64,000 nucleotides of DNA from DASWJZ01 sp963814905 (lineage in GTDB: Bacteria > Pseudomonadota > Alphaproteobacteria > Rhizobiales > Afifellaceae). Shown here piece after piece: positions 1 to 8,955 of this stretch (the first letter of the stretch is position 1; each line of letters starts with the position of its first letter). The position numbers were made by a program, and so were the translations under genes. The notes under the pieces are model-generated. The model searched no databases. It saw only the letters and a list, made by a program, of their open reading frames with translations, and was not told where the DNA came from. The stretch is taken from positions 124,001 to 188,000 of the forward strand of contig CAWFEM010000013.1 in NCBI GenBank assembly GCA_963814905.1, written 5' to 3'.

Positions 1-86
1 ACCGAAACCACCAAGCCGATCATGGCGCCGTAGACCATCGCAACAATGAGCCCGAGCACGACAAGTAGTCGAATTAGGCTAGGCAT
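1..86 (-). CDS. N-terminus of a small membrane protein (partial)
   Basis: The first 28 codons of a minus-strand gene that leaves the window. The start is an ATG at 84-86, and the peptide begins MPSLIRLLVVLGLIV, a hydrophobic stretch that looks like one membrane segment or an uncleaved signal anchor. It is divergent from aroK, with about 130 bases between them. A small membrane protein upstream of aroK is common in Hyphomicrobiales, but too little is visible to name a family. Confidence 0.55.
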   Translation of the reverse strand, partial: MPSLIRLLVVLGLIVAMVYGAMIGLVVS

Positions 87-219
87 CGATCCGCATCTTC
101 GCCGCGCCCCGTCTAGCCCGTTCGGCCGGCGGATAGCAAGGGAAGCGGGTGCGGGGGCGCGGCCAAGCTCGGCTTGACTTTGGCGCAAGGCGCGGAGACG
201 ACGGCGGCGGAGGTTTCAA

Positions 220-810
220 ATGGACGCCCGCAGCGCCGTGATCGACGGCGAACAAATAGACCGGATCGCCAAGAATCTGGGCAAACGCTGCATCGTGCTC
301 GTCGGCATGATGGGCGCGGGCAAGACCTCGATCGGCAGGCGCCTCGCAAACCTCCTGCACATGCCGTTCCTCGACGCGGATGCGGAGATCGAGAAGGCTG
401 CCAACCTGACAATCCCGGAGATTTTCGCACAATATGGCGAGGCGCATTTCCGCGAGGGCGAGGAGCGCGTCGTGGCGCGGCTTCTGGCCGGCGGGCCGGC
501 CGTGATCGCGACCGGCGGCGGTGCGTTCATGAGCGAGGCGACGCGCGCGGCCTGCCGCGAGAACGGCGTTACCGTGTGGCTCCGCGCCGACGTGCCGGTG
601 CTCTTGGAGCGCGTGCGCAAGAAGGCGAACCGGCCGCTCCTCAACAATCCCGATCCGGAGGCGGTCTTGCGGCGGCTTCTTACCGAGCGCGAGCCGATCT
701 ATCGACTCGCCGACATCGTCATCGCTTCGCGCGACGGGCCGCACCAGACAGTGATCGCGGAGCTGATCGCCGCGCTCGACGACGCCCTCAGCAGAAGGAA
801 ACGGCCATGA
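220..810 (+). CDS. aroK: Shikimate kinase
   Basis: Phosphorylates shikimate at the 3-hydroxyl with ATP, the fifth step of the shikimate (chorismate) pathway, in the cytosol. At 196 aa it is slightly longer than the roughly 170-aa family norm because of a 20-residue N-terminal extension. The Walker A loop GMMGAGKTS lies at residues 29-37, the acidic DADAEIE substrate-binding segment at 52-58, the GGG shikimate-binding motif at 99-101, and the LID arginine region near RPLL (about 133). The stop overlaps the start of aroB as ATGA, so the pair is translationally coupled. The ATG at 220 is chosen because it follows an AGGTTT-type spacer and the protein aligns from there. Confidence 0.95.
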   Translation: MDARSAVIDGEQIDRIAKNLGKRCIVLVGMMGAGKTSIGRRLANLLHMPFLDADAEIEKAANLTIPEIFAQYGEAHFREGEERVVARLLAGGPAVIATGGGAFMSEATRAACRENGVTVWLRADVPVLLERVRKKANRPLLNNPDPEAVLRRLLTEREPIYRLADIVIASRDGPHQTVIAELIAALDDALSRRKRP

Positions 811-1944
811 GCGCCGAAAGCGTGCGCGTCGAGCTTGGCAAGCGCAGCTACGACGTGGCGATCGGCCCCGGGCTGATTGGCGAGGCGGGCGCGCGGATCG
901 GAGCCGCCCTCCCCGGCCGCCGGGTCGCGATCGTCACCGACGAGCACGTCGCAACACGGCATTTGCCGGCGCTCAGGGACTCGCTGGAGACGGCAGGCAT
1001 CGACGCGGCGGAGATCGTCGTGCCGCCCGGCGAGACGTCGAAGAGCTTCGAGCGCCTGCAGAGCGTGGTGGAGGCGATCCTGGAGGCGCGGCTTGAACGC
1101 GGCGACGCAATCGTCGCGCTCGGCGGCGGCGTGGTCGGGGACCTCGCCGGCTTCGCGGCGGCGGTGGCGCGGCGCGGGATGCATTTCGTGCAGATCCCGA
1201 CATCGCTCCTGGCGCAGGTCGATTCCAGCGTCGGCGGCAAGACCGGGATCAATGCGCGCCTTGGCAAGAACCTCGTCGGGGCTTTCCTGCAGCCCGACCT
1301 CGTGCTCGCCGACACCGACACGCTCGACACGCTTCCGGCGCGCGAGTTCCGCGCCGGCTATGCGGAGATGGCGAAAGCGGGCCTGATCGGGGACGCGGCC
1401 TTCTTCGCCTGGCTGGAGGAGAACCATACCAAAGTCTTCGCGGGCGGGCCGGCGCGCATCCGTGCGATCGCGGAGAGCGTGCGCTTCAAGGCCCGCAAAG
1501 TCGCCGCCGACGAGCGCGAGACCGGCGAGCGCGCGCTCCTCAATCTCGGCCATACATTCGCGCACGCGATCGAGGCCGCCTGCGGCTTCGACGCCAAGCG
1601 CCTCGTGCATGGCGAGGCCGTTTCGATCGGCGTCGTGCTCGCGCACGATTTCTCCGTCGCGGAAGGACTGGCCCCGGCGGAAGACGCAGCGCGGGCGCGC
1701 GCGCACCTTCAGGCGGTCGGCCTTCCCGTCTCACTCGGCGCGGTTCCCGGCCCGGCGATCTCGGCGGAGGAGCTGATGCGCCACATCGCCCAGGACAAGA
1801 AGGTGAAGCGCGGCCGGCTCGACCTTCATCCTGACGCACGGCATCGGCAAGGCGTTCATCGCCGACGACGTGCCGCCGGAAAAGGTGCTGGCGTTTCTCG
1901 ATGGGCAGGCCGCGACCCCGAAGCTGGCACCCCTACCCGATTGA
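807..1944 (+). CDS. aroB: 3-dehydroquinate synthase, frameshifted near the C-terminus
   Basis: Converts DAHP to 3-dehydroquinate with NAD and a divalent metal, the second shikimate-pathway step. The start ATG at 807 overlaps the aroK stop. Family landmarks are the NAD-binding GGGVVGDLAGF, the PTSLLAQVDSSVGGKTG segment, and metal-binding residues in the LNLGHTFAHAIE and LVHGEAVSIG segments. The frame breaks after KRGRL: base 1821 (or the C before it) is surplus. Reading on from 1822 gives TFILTHGIGKAF and then the normal family C-terminus, ending at TGA 1942-1944 (about 378 aa corrected). Without correction the tail becomes arginine-rich nonsense. aroB is needed for aromatic amino acids, so a sequence error is more likely than a true null allele. 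Confidence 0.88.
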
Positions 1945-2006
1945 GGGAGAATGTCTCTCACGCGCCCGCGCCCTTGCATCGCAGGCGCGCAGCACCGAAA
2001 TAAGGT

Positions 2007-2285
2007 TCAGCTTTGGGTCCCCTCTCCCGGCGCGCTCGGCTTGACGGCAAGGGCGTGCACGGGGCCGGCGAGTTCCTCCGAAAGTACCGTATTCACCATC
2101 CTGTGCCGTTCGATCCGGCTCTTTCCCGCGAAGGCAGTGGAGATGAGCGCGACCCTGAAATGCGTCTCGCCCTCCGGGCGGCTGCCGGAATGGCCGGCAT
2201 GGAGGTGCAATTCATCAACGACGTGAAGGTCTTCGGGGGCGAAGGCTTCCTTCAGCTTTTCCTCGATCCTGGCTTTGACAGACAC
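2007..2285 (-). CDS. bolA: BolA family protein
   Basis: A small BolA-fold protein. Family members partner monothiol glutaredoxins in iron-sulfur and iron regulation or act as stress-linked regulators. The GTG at 2285 is chosen as start (VSVKARIEEKL, a standard BolA N-terminus) because an AAGGA box lies about nine bases upstream; a GTG ten codons further up (2315) is also open. The product is 92 aa. Visible landmarks are the LHLHAGHSG segment and FAGKSRIERHRMV, the conserved helix and loop of the family. It is divergent from the J-domain gene, and that arrangement next to cobST is common in Hyphomicrobiales. Confidence 0.88.
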   Translation of the reverse strand: MSVKARIEEKLKEAFAPEDLHVVDELHLHAGHSGSRPEGETHFRVALISTAFAGKSRIERHRMVNTVLSEELAGPVHALAVKPSAPGEGTQS

Positions 2286-2355
2286 GATGCCGCAATCCTT
2301 TTCAGACACGATCACGCGCCTTGAGGGGCGCGCCTTCGAAGGGCATATTCCCGAG

Positions 2356-2977
2356 ATGAAGCTCGAACTCGGCGTATTTCAACAAGATCCGGATCGACGC
2401 GGGCAATAAGCCGCGGCGCCCGGAGCCGAAGACGCGCGCCTGCGACATGGCCGGCTGCGCGGATTCCGGCACGCATCGGGCGCCGAAAGGACGCCATCAG
2501 GAGGGCGAATATTTCTGGTTCTGCCTCGATCACGTGCGCCAATACAACAAATCCTACAACTACTTCTCCGGGATGACCGACGCCGCCGTCCAGGCCTACC
2601 AGCGCGAGGCCACCATCGGCCACCGCCCGACCTGGCAGATGGGAGTGAACGCCAAGGTCGAGGAGACGCCCGCCACCTCGCGGCCCGGGGGCTTCAACTG
2701 GTCGGGCCGCGCGAAGGACCCCTTCCGCTTCTTCGGCGACGGCTTCTCCGCGCGCGGGCCGGAGCCGGAGCGCCGCAAGGTGCACAATATGGAGGCGCGC
2801 TCGCTGAAGACCCTCGGACTCGATGTCACGGCCACTTCCGCCGAGGTCAAGGCGCGCTATAAGCTCCTGGTCAAACGCCACCACCCCGACGCGAATGGCG
2901 GCGACCGTTCCCTGGAGGACCGCCTGCGCGAGATCATCCAGGCCTATAGCTATCTGAAGAGCGTCGGTTTCTGTTAG
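2356..2977 (+). CDS. J-domain protein, frameshifted near the start
   Basis: A DnaJ-like co-chaperone of the type often encoded just before cobS. The J-domain is at the C-terminus, with the HPD motif in KRHHPDANGG, which stimulates DnaK ATPase in this family. The N-terminal part (EYFWFCLDHVRQYNKSYNYF) is conserved in this group but has no known function. From the first ATG at 2356 (MKLEL) the frame ends early at TAA. Removing one base between about 2368 and 2374 joins it to YFNKIRIDAGNKPRRPEPK and the rest of the protein, about 206 aa. The uninterrupted part runs from the ATG at 2447. Confidence 0.8.
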
Positions 2978-2985
2978 TCACTTCC

Positions 2986-3013
2986 GGTTCGTTCGGAGCC
3001 CAGCTCCCGAACC
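2986..3013 (+). other. Hairpin between the J-domain gene and cobS
   Basis: GGTTCG at 2986-2991 pairs with CGAACC at 3008-3013, and GGAGC at 2995-2999 with GCTCC at 3003-3007. This gives an 11-bp stem with a three-base bulge and a three-base loop. No T-run follows, so it is not a normal intrinsic terminator. It could be a processing or attenuation element in front of cobS. No cobalamin riboswitch sequence was recognised here. Confidence 0.4.
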
Positions 3014-3056
3014 CCAATTCAAGGCACCGGACCGGATCGTCCAAGAGGTTTTCGCG

Positions 3057-4043
3057 ATGACTGCAACCGCCGAACAATTGCTCGCGGTTCCCGATATGAC
3101 GGTTTCCGCCAGGCAGGTGTTCGGGATCGATTCCGATCTCGAGGTGCCGGCCTTCTCGGAGCCTAACGAGTACGTGCCCGACTTCGACGAGGACTACCTC
3201 TTCGACCGCGACACGACTATGGCGATCCTCGCCGGCTTCGCCTTCAACCGCCGCGTGATCGTCACCGGCTATCACGGCACCGGCAAGTCGACGCATATCG
3301 AGCAGGTGGCGGCGCGGCTCAACTGGCCGTGCGTGCGCGTCAACCTCGACAGCCATATCAGCCGCATCGACCTGGTCGGCAAGGACGCCATCGTCATCAA
3401 GGACGACCATCAGGTGACGGAGTTCCGCGACGGGATCCTGCCCTGGGCGCTGCAGCACAACGTGGCGCTCTGTTTCGACGAGTACGATGCCGGGCGGCCC
3501 GACGTGATGTTCGTCATCCAGCGCGTGCTGGAGGTCTCCGGACGGCTGACGCTGCTCGACCAGAACCGCGTGATCCGTCCGCACCCGGCGTTCCGTCTCT
3601 TCGCCACGGCGAACACGGTCGGCCTCGGCGACACGTCAGGCCTCTATCACGGCACGCAGCAGATCAACCAGGGACAGATGGACCGCTGGTCGATCGTGAC
3701 GACGCTCAACTACCTGCCGCACGATGCGGAGGTCGACATCGTGCTCGCCAAGGTCAAGGCGCTCAGGACGCCGAAGGGACGTGAGCAGGTGAGCCGCATG
3801 GTGCGCGTCGCCGACCTCACCCGCAACGCCTTCATCAACGGCGACATCTCCACGGTGATGAGCCCGCGCACGGTCATCACCTGGGGGGAGAACGCCCAGA
3901 TTTTCGGCGACCTCGGCTACGCCTTCCGCGTCACGTTCCTGAACAAATGCGACGAGCTGGAGCGGCCGCTGGTGGCGGAGTTCTATCAGCGCGCGCTCGG
4001 CGTGGAGCTGCCGGAATCGTCCGCCAACGTCGTCTTGAGCTAA
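3057..4043 (+). CDS. cobS: Cobaltochelatase subunit CobS (AAA+ ATPase)
   Basis: The AAA+ motor subunit of aerobic cobaltochelatase, which with CobT and CobN inserts Co2+ into hydrogenobyrinic acid a,c-diamide during B12 synthesis. Walker A is GYHGTGKST at residues 71-79 and Walker B is VALCFDEYD at about 136-143. The 328-aa length is typical. The sensor region AFRLFATANTVGLGD is also visible. It sits seven bases before cobT, so the two are co-transcribed. The large CobN subunit is not in this window, as in other Hyphomicrobiales where cobN is at another locus. Confidence 0.96.
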   Translation: MTATAEQLLAVPDMTVSARQVFGIDSDLEVPAFSEPNEYVPDFDEDYLFDRDTTMAILAGFAFNRRVIVTGYHGTGKSTHIEQVAARLNWPCVRVNLDSHISRIDLVGKDAIVIKDDHQVTEFRDGILPWALQHNVALCFDEYDAGRPDVMFVIQRVLEVSGRLTLLDQNRVIRPHPAFRLFATANTVGLGDTSGLYHGTQQINQGQMDRWSIVTTLNYLPHDAEVDIVLAKVKALRTPKGREQVSRMVRVADLTRNAFINGDISTVMSPRTVITWGENAQIFGDLGYAFRVTFLNKCDELERPLVAEFYQRALGVELPESSANVVLS

Positions 4044-4050
4044 GCAAGCG

Positions 4051-5925
4051 ATGCCGAACAAGAAGCGCGAGGCGCCGACCGAGCCGTTCAAGCGGGCGGT
4101 GGCGGGCTGTGTGCGCGCGGTCGCCGGCAAGCGCGACCTCGACGTCACCTTCGCCGCCGACCGGCCGCTGCTTCTTGCGGAGAAGGTGCGGCTGCCGGAG
4201 CCGCCTCGCCGCCTGACGGCGCAGGACGCGGCGGTCACGCGCGGCATCGGCGACGCCATGGCGCTGCGTCTCGCCTGCCACGACAACAAGGTGCACCGGC
4301 GCTTCTCGCCGGAGGGTCGGCAGGCGCGCGCGATCTTCGACGCCGTCGAGCAGGCGCGTTGCGAGGCGCTCGGCTCGCGCCGCATGGACGGCGTGCGGTC
4401 CAACCTGAACGCCATGCTGCAGGACCGCTACCACCGCGCCAATCTCGACGAGATCAGCGAACAATCGGAAGCGCCGATGGAGGATGCCGTCGCGCTGATG
4501 GTGCGCGAGCGGCTGACCGGTACGCAGCCGCCAAAAAGCGCGCAGAAGGTCGTGGAGCTCTGGCGCGAGACGATCGAGACGAAGGCTGGCCAGGAGCTCG
4601 ACCGCCTCGGCACGATGGCGGAGGACCAGAATGCCTTCGCGGAAGTCGTGCGCGACCTGCTCGTCTCGCTCGACATGGGCGAGGAGCTTGGGCCGGAGAC
4701 CGACGACGAGGACGAAGACAGCGACGAGTCGGAGAACACCGGCGAGAACAACGAAGCGCCGCGCGGCGAGGCGGATCAGGACCAGCAGGATTCCGCCGAC
4801 GAGCAGTCGGAAACCTCGAGCGAAGAGGAGGAGGTCGGCGAGTCGGAGGATGCGGACGCGACGTCGGAGGATTTCACCGAAGACGACAGCGCCGCCGACC
4901 GCGAGCCTTCGGGCGAGGCGCGCCGCCCCGATTTCGGCGGCCGCAACGAGCCGCAGATCGACTACAAGATCTTCTCCACGCGGCACGACGAGATCGTGAG
5001 CGCGGAGGACCTCTGCCCGCCGGAGGAGCTCGACCGGCTGCGCGCCTTCCTCGACAAGCAGCTCGCCAGCCTGCACGGCGCCGTCTCGCGTCTCGCCAAC
5101 CGGCTGCAGCGGCGGCTGCTCGCGCAGCAGAACCGCGCCTGGGACTTCGACCTCGAAGAGGGCATCCTCGATCCGGCGCGGCTTTCGCGCGTCGTCATCG
5201 ACCCGATGTCGCCGCTCTCCTTCAAGCAGGAGCGCGACACCGCGTTCCGCGACACCGTGGTGACGCTGCTCCTCGACAATTCCGGCTCCATGCGCGGCCG
5301 CCCGATCACGGTGGCGGCGACCTGCGCCGACATCCTGGCGCGCACGCTCGAACGCTGTGGTGTGAAGGTCGAGATTCTCGGCTTCACCACGCGGGCGTGG
5401 AAGGGCGGCCAGTCGCGTGAAGAATGGCTGAGGGCCGGCAAGCCTCCTCACCCTGGCCGGCTCAACGATCTCCGCCACATCATCTACAAGCCCGCCGACG
5501 CGCCGTGGCGGCGGGTGCGGCGCAATCTCGCGCTGATGATGCGCGAGGGCCTGCTGAAGGAGAACATCGACGGCGAGGCGCTGGACTGGGCGCATCGGCG
5601 GCTCCTCGGCCGGCCCGAGCAGCGCAAGATCCTGATGGTGATCTCCGACGGCGCACCGGTCGACGACGCGACGCTTTCCGTCAATAGCGGCAATTACTTG
5701 GAGCGGCATCTTCGCTACATGATCGAAGAGATCGAGCAGCGCTCGCCGGTGGAGCTGATCGCCATCGGCATCGGTCATGACGTGACGCGTTATTACACGC
5801 GCGCCGTCACCATCGTCGACGCGGAAGAACTCGCCGGCGCGATGATGGAGAAGCTCGCCGAGCTTTTCGACGAGGCGCCGCCCAAGCCCATGCGAGGCGT
5901 CCCGAGGCGGCGGCGCGCCGCGTGA
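4051..5925 (+). CDS. cobT: Cobaltochelatase subunit CobT (VWA domain)
   Basis: Partner of CobS in the CobNST cobalt chelatase. The 624-aa protein has an N-terminal CobT domain, a strongly acidic low-complexity linker at about residues 210-280 (runs of E and D), and a C-terminal von Willebrand A domain. The VWA metal site (MIDAS) DNSGS lies at about 409-413, with a later ISDGAP motif. The acidic linker is typical of CobT. The stop overlaps the GTG start of the next gene, suggesting translational coupling. Confidence 0.96.
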   Translation: MPNKKREAPTEPFKRAVAGCVRAVAGKRDLDVTFAADRPLLLAEKVRLPEPPRRLTAQDAAVTRGIGDAMALRLACHDNKVHRRFSPEGRQARAIFDAVEQARCEALGSRRMDGVRSNLNAMLQDRYHRANLDEISEQSEAPMEDAVALMVRERLTGTQPPKSAQKVVELWRETIETKAGQELDRLGTMAEDQNAFAEVVRDLLVSLDMGEELGPETDDEDEDSDESENTGENNEAPRGEADQDQQDSADEQSETSSEEEEVGESEDADATSEDFTEDDSAADREPSGEARRPDFGGRNEPQIDYKIFSTRHDEIVSAEDLCPPEELDRLRAFLDKQLASLHGAVSRLANRLQRRLLAQQNRAWDFDLEEGILDPARLSRVVIDPMSPLSFKQERDTAFRDTVVTLLLDNSGSMRGRPITVAATCADILARTLERCGVKVEILGFTTRAWKGGQSREEWLRAGKPPHPGRLNDLRHIIYKPADAPWRRVRRNLALMMREGLLKENIDGEALDWAHRRLLGRPEQRKILMVISDGAPVDDATLSVNSGNYLERHLRYMIEEIEQRSPVELIAIGIGHDVTRYYTRAVTIVDAEELAGAMMEKLAELFDEAPPKPMRGVPRRRRAA

Positions 5926-6890
5926 GCCGGCTCGCGCTTTCTGCTTTTTTCTTCGCGCTATCGATCGCTCCGGGCGCAGCGACGCCGCTCGCGGTGACGG
6001 CAAGCCCGATCAACTCCTTCTCGCTGACGGAGGACGACGACCCGCAGGCGCCGCTCGCATTCCTCGGCGGCATCAGCGTCAGCTCGAAGGACAAGCTCTT
6101 CGGCGGCCTCTCCGGCATCGACATGATCGACCCCGATACGGCGTTGATCATCTCCGATGCGGGCGTCTTCGTGCGTGCGCGGCTCGTGCATGAGAACGGA
6201 CGGCTCGTCGGCCTCGCCGACGCATCGATCGACAGCCTTTTCCCCGACGGCAACATGGAGAAGGAGATCGGCGACGCGGAGGACGTCGCGCTCGACCCAA
6301 GCGATCGCCGGCACGGCGTGATCGTGCGCGAGCGCCAGGCGAACGCCATGCTCACCTTCGATCTCGAGGGCGGGCGGCCGGTGAATTTCCAGCCGAAGTT
6401 CGTAGGAGCCGACAACCGTATCCTGACGTCCAACCGCGGCCTGGAAAGCGTGGCCTATGCACCAGCCGCCTCGCCGATTGCCGGGGAGATCGTCACCATC
6501 GCGGAGCATCCGCCGGCGGGCGAGACGGACAATCCGGCCTGGATCGCCGGCGTCGGCGCCTTCAAGATCAAGCGGCGTGACGCGTTCGACATCTCAAGCG
6601 CACGCTTCCTGCCGAACGGCGATCTCCTCTTGCTTGAGCGCCGCTTCGCGCCGGCCTGGGGCATCGCCATGCGCATCCGCCGCATCCCCGGCGACACCAT
6701 CGCCGTCGGCGCGACGGTTGACGGCGAGGTTCTCCTCGACGCGGGAATGACGAGTCAGATCGACAACATGGAAGGACTTGCTGTCAGCGAGGATGAAGCG
6801 GGCCGCATCATCCTGACGCTCGTCTCCGACGACAACTACAGCGTCCTGCAGCGCACACTGATCCTGCAATTCGCGCTTGCTGGAGACTAG
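5922..6890 (+). CDS. Exported esterase-like / phytase-like beta-propeller protein
   Basis: 322 aa with an N-terminal signal peptide (LALSAFFFALSIAPGAATP), so probably periplasmic. The body matches the esterase-like activity of phytase family (COG4246 type): GGLSGIDMIDPDTALIISDAG near the N-terminus, the middle segment SNRGLESVAY, and the C-terminal DNMEGLAVSEDE with VSDDNYS. These acidic repeats are typical of a metal-binding propeller. The GTG start overlaps the cobT stop. The physiological substrate is unknown; co-transcription with cobST is common in the order, without a proven link to B12. Confidence 0.82.
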   Translation: MSRLALSAFFFALSIAPGAATPLAVTASPINSFSLTEDDDPQAPLAFLGGISVSSKDKLFGGLSGIDMIDPDTALIISDAGVFVRARLVHENGRLVGLADASIDSLFPDGNMEKEIGDAEDVALDPSDRRHGVIVRERQANAMLTFDLEGGRPVNFQPKFVGADNRILTSNRGLESVAYAPAASPIAGEIVTIAEHPPAGETDNPAWIAGVGAFKIKRRDAFDISSARFLPNGDLLLLERRFAPAWGIAMRIRRIPGDTIAVGATVDGEVLLDAGMTSQIDNMEGLAVSEDEAGRIILTLVSDDNYSVLQRTLILQFALAGD

Positions 6891-7021
6891 GCTGTGACTC
6901 CTCCGGCATCGGGCTTGCCGCCGACCGCCACCCAACCACGCAAGCATTCTCCGGTCGTGAACAGACGCCAAACCCGGCAACAGGCACCGCGGCGATCGCG
7001 AACGCGCGGGACAGTATTCAG

Positions 7022-7768
7022 ATGATCCCCTGGACTCTTCTCGACCGGGCAGAGATCCCCGGCGGAGGCGAATTGCGCCTGATGCAGCGGGGAGCGGAGT
7101 TCTCGATCAAGCTCGGAACGATCCAACTGATGAGCAGCCGCAGCGCCGGCTCGGAGGTCGCGCTCGCGACCCTCTCGTGCGATCGGCTGCGCGGCCGCAA
7201 GCGTCCCCATATCCTCATCGGGGGGTTGGGGATGGGCTTTACGCTCCGCGCCGCCCTCACCGTATTGGGACCCGACGCCAGGATCACGGTCGCGGAGCTT
7301 GTGCCGGCGGTTGTGGCATGGGCGCGCGGTCCGATGGCCGGTTTGTTCGAGGGCGCTCTCGACGATCCGCGGGTGAAAATCTACGAGGGCGACGTCGGGC
7401 GGCTGATCGCCTCCAGCAAACCGATCCACGATGCGATCCTGCTCGATGTCGACAACGGCCCCGAGGGATTGACGCGCAAGGCGAACGATCGGCTCTATGA
7501 CCTGCAAGGCCTGCGGTGCGCTTTGGCCGCGCTGAAGCCGGACGGGATTCTGGCCGTCTGGTCGTCGACCCCCAACAAGCCTTTCACCGATCGGCTCCGC
7601 GCGTCCGGATTTCATGTCGAGCAGATCAGAATCGGCGCACATGCGGGAGGTGGCGCACGAAGCGTTATCTGGATGGCAAGCCCGATCAAACGCCGCAGCG
7701 ACCAACGCGTGCGGCGTCAGGTCGCCGCCGGCCTAAGCGGCACGAAGAAGCCGACGATCAGCCGGTAG
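7022..7768 (+). CDS. Spermidine-synthase-like methyltransferase-fold protein
   Basis: 248 aa with a Rossmann-type fold of the polyamine synthase group. The nucleotide-binding glycine motif is LIGGLGMGFTLRAAL (near residue 65), followed by an acidic strand end VAELVPAVVAWA and the catalytic-region motif DAILLDVDNGPEG. The family includes spermidine synthases but also many proteins of unproven substrate, and this short version lacks the usual N-terminal beta domain. Its last 52 bases overlap, antisense, the 3' end of the VUT transporter gene. True spermidine synthase activity is only a possibility. Confidence 0.72.
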   Translation: MIPWTLLDRAEIPGGGELRLMQRGAEFSIKLGTIQLMSSRSAGSEVALATLSCDRLRGRKRPHILIGGLGMGFTLRAALTVLGPDARITVAELVPAVVAWARGPMAGLFEGALDDPRVKIYEGDVGRLIASSKPIHDAILLDVDNGPEGLTRKANDRLYDLQGLRCALAALKPDGILAVWSSTPNKPFTDRLRASGFHVEQIRIGAHAGGGARSVIWMASPIKRRSDQRVRRQVAAGLSGTKKPTISR

Positions 7769-8310
7769 GGGATCAGCGCGAAGGCCGCCATCAGGAGCTT
7801 CACGGAGAAATCGCCGAGCGCCCAGGACACCCAGCGCGGCGCCTCGAACGCGAAAAGGCCGAAGAGCGGCGCGGAACCGACCGCGAAGTCGTCGTTCGCG
7901 CCGAGCAGAACGAAGGCGGGCGCGAAGGCGAGCGTGAAGAAGACCAGTGTGTCGGCCGCAGAGCCGGCGAGACTGGAGAAGGACGGCGCCTTCCACCATG
8001 CGCGTTCGCGCAGACGATTGAAGACCCCGATGTCGAGAAGCTGTCCCACCAGGAATGCCATGCCGGAGGCAATGGCGATGCGCGGTGTTGCGAACCAGAT
8101 CGACAGGACGACGGCGAAGGCGAAGCCAAGGTAGACGACACGTCGCGCGACCGGGGCGCCGAGGAGCCGGTTCGTGGTGTCGGTGACCAGGAAAGCGAGC
8201 GGATAGCTGAACGCGCCCCAGGTCAGAAGGTCGGCGAGATCGATCCGCCCGAGCGTCACCTGGAAGGGGTGCTGCACAAGGACGTTGGAGAGCACCACCA
8301 CGGCCGCCAT
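7717..8310 (-). CDS. VUT family (queuosine precursor transporter type) membrane protein
   Basis: A hydrophobic protein with about six membrane segments, related to the YhhQ/VUT family, members of which import queuosine precursors. The family-typical segment VVVLSNVLVQHP is at the start, followed by FSYPLAFLVTDTTNRLLG. The in-frame ATG at 8310 gives 197 aa but cuts into the first membrane helix. A GTG at 8359 followed by IAAGLY, joined by removing one base near 8338, would restore a 213-aa protein with a complete helix (GIVVAVACMAAVVV). It lies just downstream of rpmB on the same strand. Confidence 0.78.
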   Translation of the reverse strand: MAAVVVLSNVLVQHPFQVTLGRIDLADLLTWGAFSYPLAFLVTDTTNRLLGAPVARRVVYLGFAFAVVLSIWFATPRIAIASGMAFLVGQLLDIGVFNRLRERAWWKAPSFSSLAGSAADTLVFFTLAFAPAFVLLGANDDFAVGSAPLFGLFAFEAPRWVSWALGDFSVKLLMAAFALIPYRLIVGFFVPLRPAAT

Positions 8311-8385
8311 GCAGGCGACCGCAACGACGATCCCGAGAGTACAGGCCGGCGGCGATCACGCGAGGTTAGCGCCTTTGTCCGTGCG

Positions 8386-8694
8386 CTAGGCCGCGACCTC
8401 TTCGGCCGCCTTCTCCGCACGCTTGGCGATGACGTCCTTGCGCAGGTCGCGCGCCCGCGGCGACAGCTCGTCCTCGCGCGCTTTCACGAGGAAGGCGTCG
8501 AGGCCGCCGCGATGCTCCACGCTGCGCAGCGCGGAGGTGGAGATGCGCAGCTTCACCGTTCGCCCGAGCACGTCGCTCAAGAGCGACACCTGCTTCAGAT
8601 TGGGCAGGAAGCGGCGTTTGGACTTGTTGTTGGCGTGGCTGACATTATTGCCAACGAGCACGGCCTTGCCGGTCAGTTCACAGCGGCGCGCCAT
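8386..8694 (-). CDS. rpmB: 50S ribosomal protein L28
   Basis: A component of the large ribosomal subunit. The N-terminus MARRCELTGKAVLVGNNVSH and the KRRFLPNLK segment are diagnostic of L28. The 102-aa length fits the alphaproteobacterial form, which carries an extended lysine/alanine-rich C-terminus. A strong promoter lies upstream on the minus strand. The VUT transporter gene follows on the same strand. Confidence 0.96.
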   Translation of the reverse strand: MARRCELTGKAVLVGNNVSHANNKSKRRFLPNLKQVSLLSDVLGRTVKLRISTSALRSVEHRGGLDAFLVKAREDELSPRARDLRKDVIAKRAEKAAEEVAA

Positions 8695-8793
8695 TGGAAA
8701 AACCTCTTATCGTAGTCGGTCGGCTCAAACGCGCTCGCCCGCGCGATCCGCACGGAAAGCAAGAGCCGAACCCAGCTGTTCCGGAAGCGGCTT

Positions 8794-8822
8794 CCTATAG
8801 TGTCGCGGCGGGGCCGGGTCAA
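8794..8822 (-). promoter_or_regulatory. Sigma-70-type promoter for rpmB
   Basis: Read on the minus strand, TTGACC (8817-8822) is separated by exactly 17 bases from TATAGG (8794-8799). This is a near-consensus vegetative promoter about 100 bases upstream of the rpmB start codon. Confidence 0.72.
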
Positions 8823-8955
8823 GCGCGAGACCGGCGCAAAACGCCGCCTCCGGCGGGCCTTTCGTGCCGGAAAAAGCTGCGCGCGGCAAGGGAAGGGCCG
8901 CAGTTTCGACCAAAAGCATGCCTAGCCGTTCTGTGTCGGGGCCGGGACACCACAC

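Noticed and set aside
2978..3056. Possible cobalamin riboswitch before cobS
   Set aside because: Only 79 bases long with a simple hairpin; no B12-box sequence or the expected multi-helix structure.
3931..6003. Long open frame on the minus strand opposite cobT and the end of cobS
   Set aside because: It is a GC-rich shadow of cobT with Arg/Leu/Ala-biased sequence and no domain; cobT on the plus strand is certain.
7516..8715. Open frame of about 400 codons on the plus strand opposite the VUT transporter and rpmB
   Set aside because: Composition is Arg/Glu-rich shadow sequence; L28 and the membrane helices on the other strand are clear.
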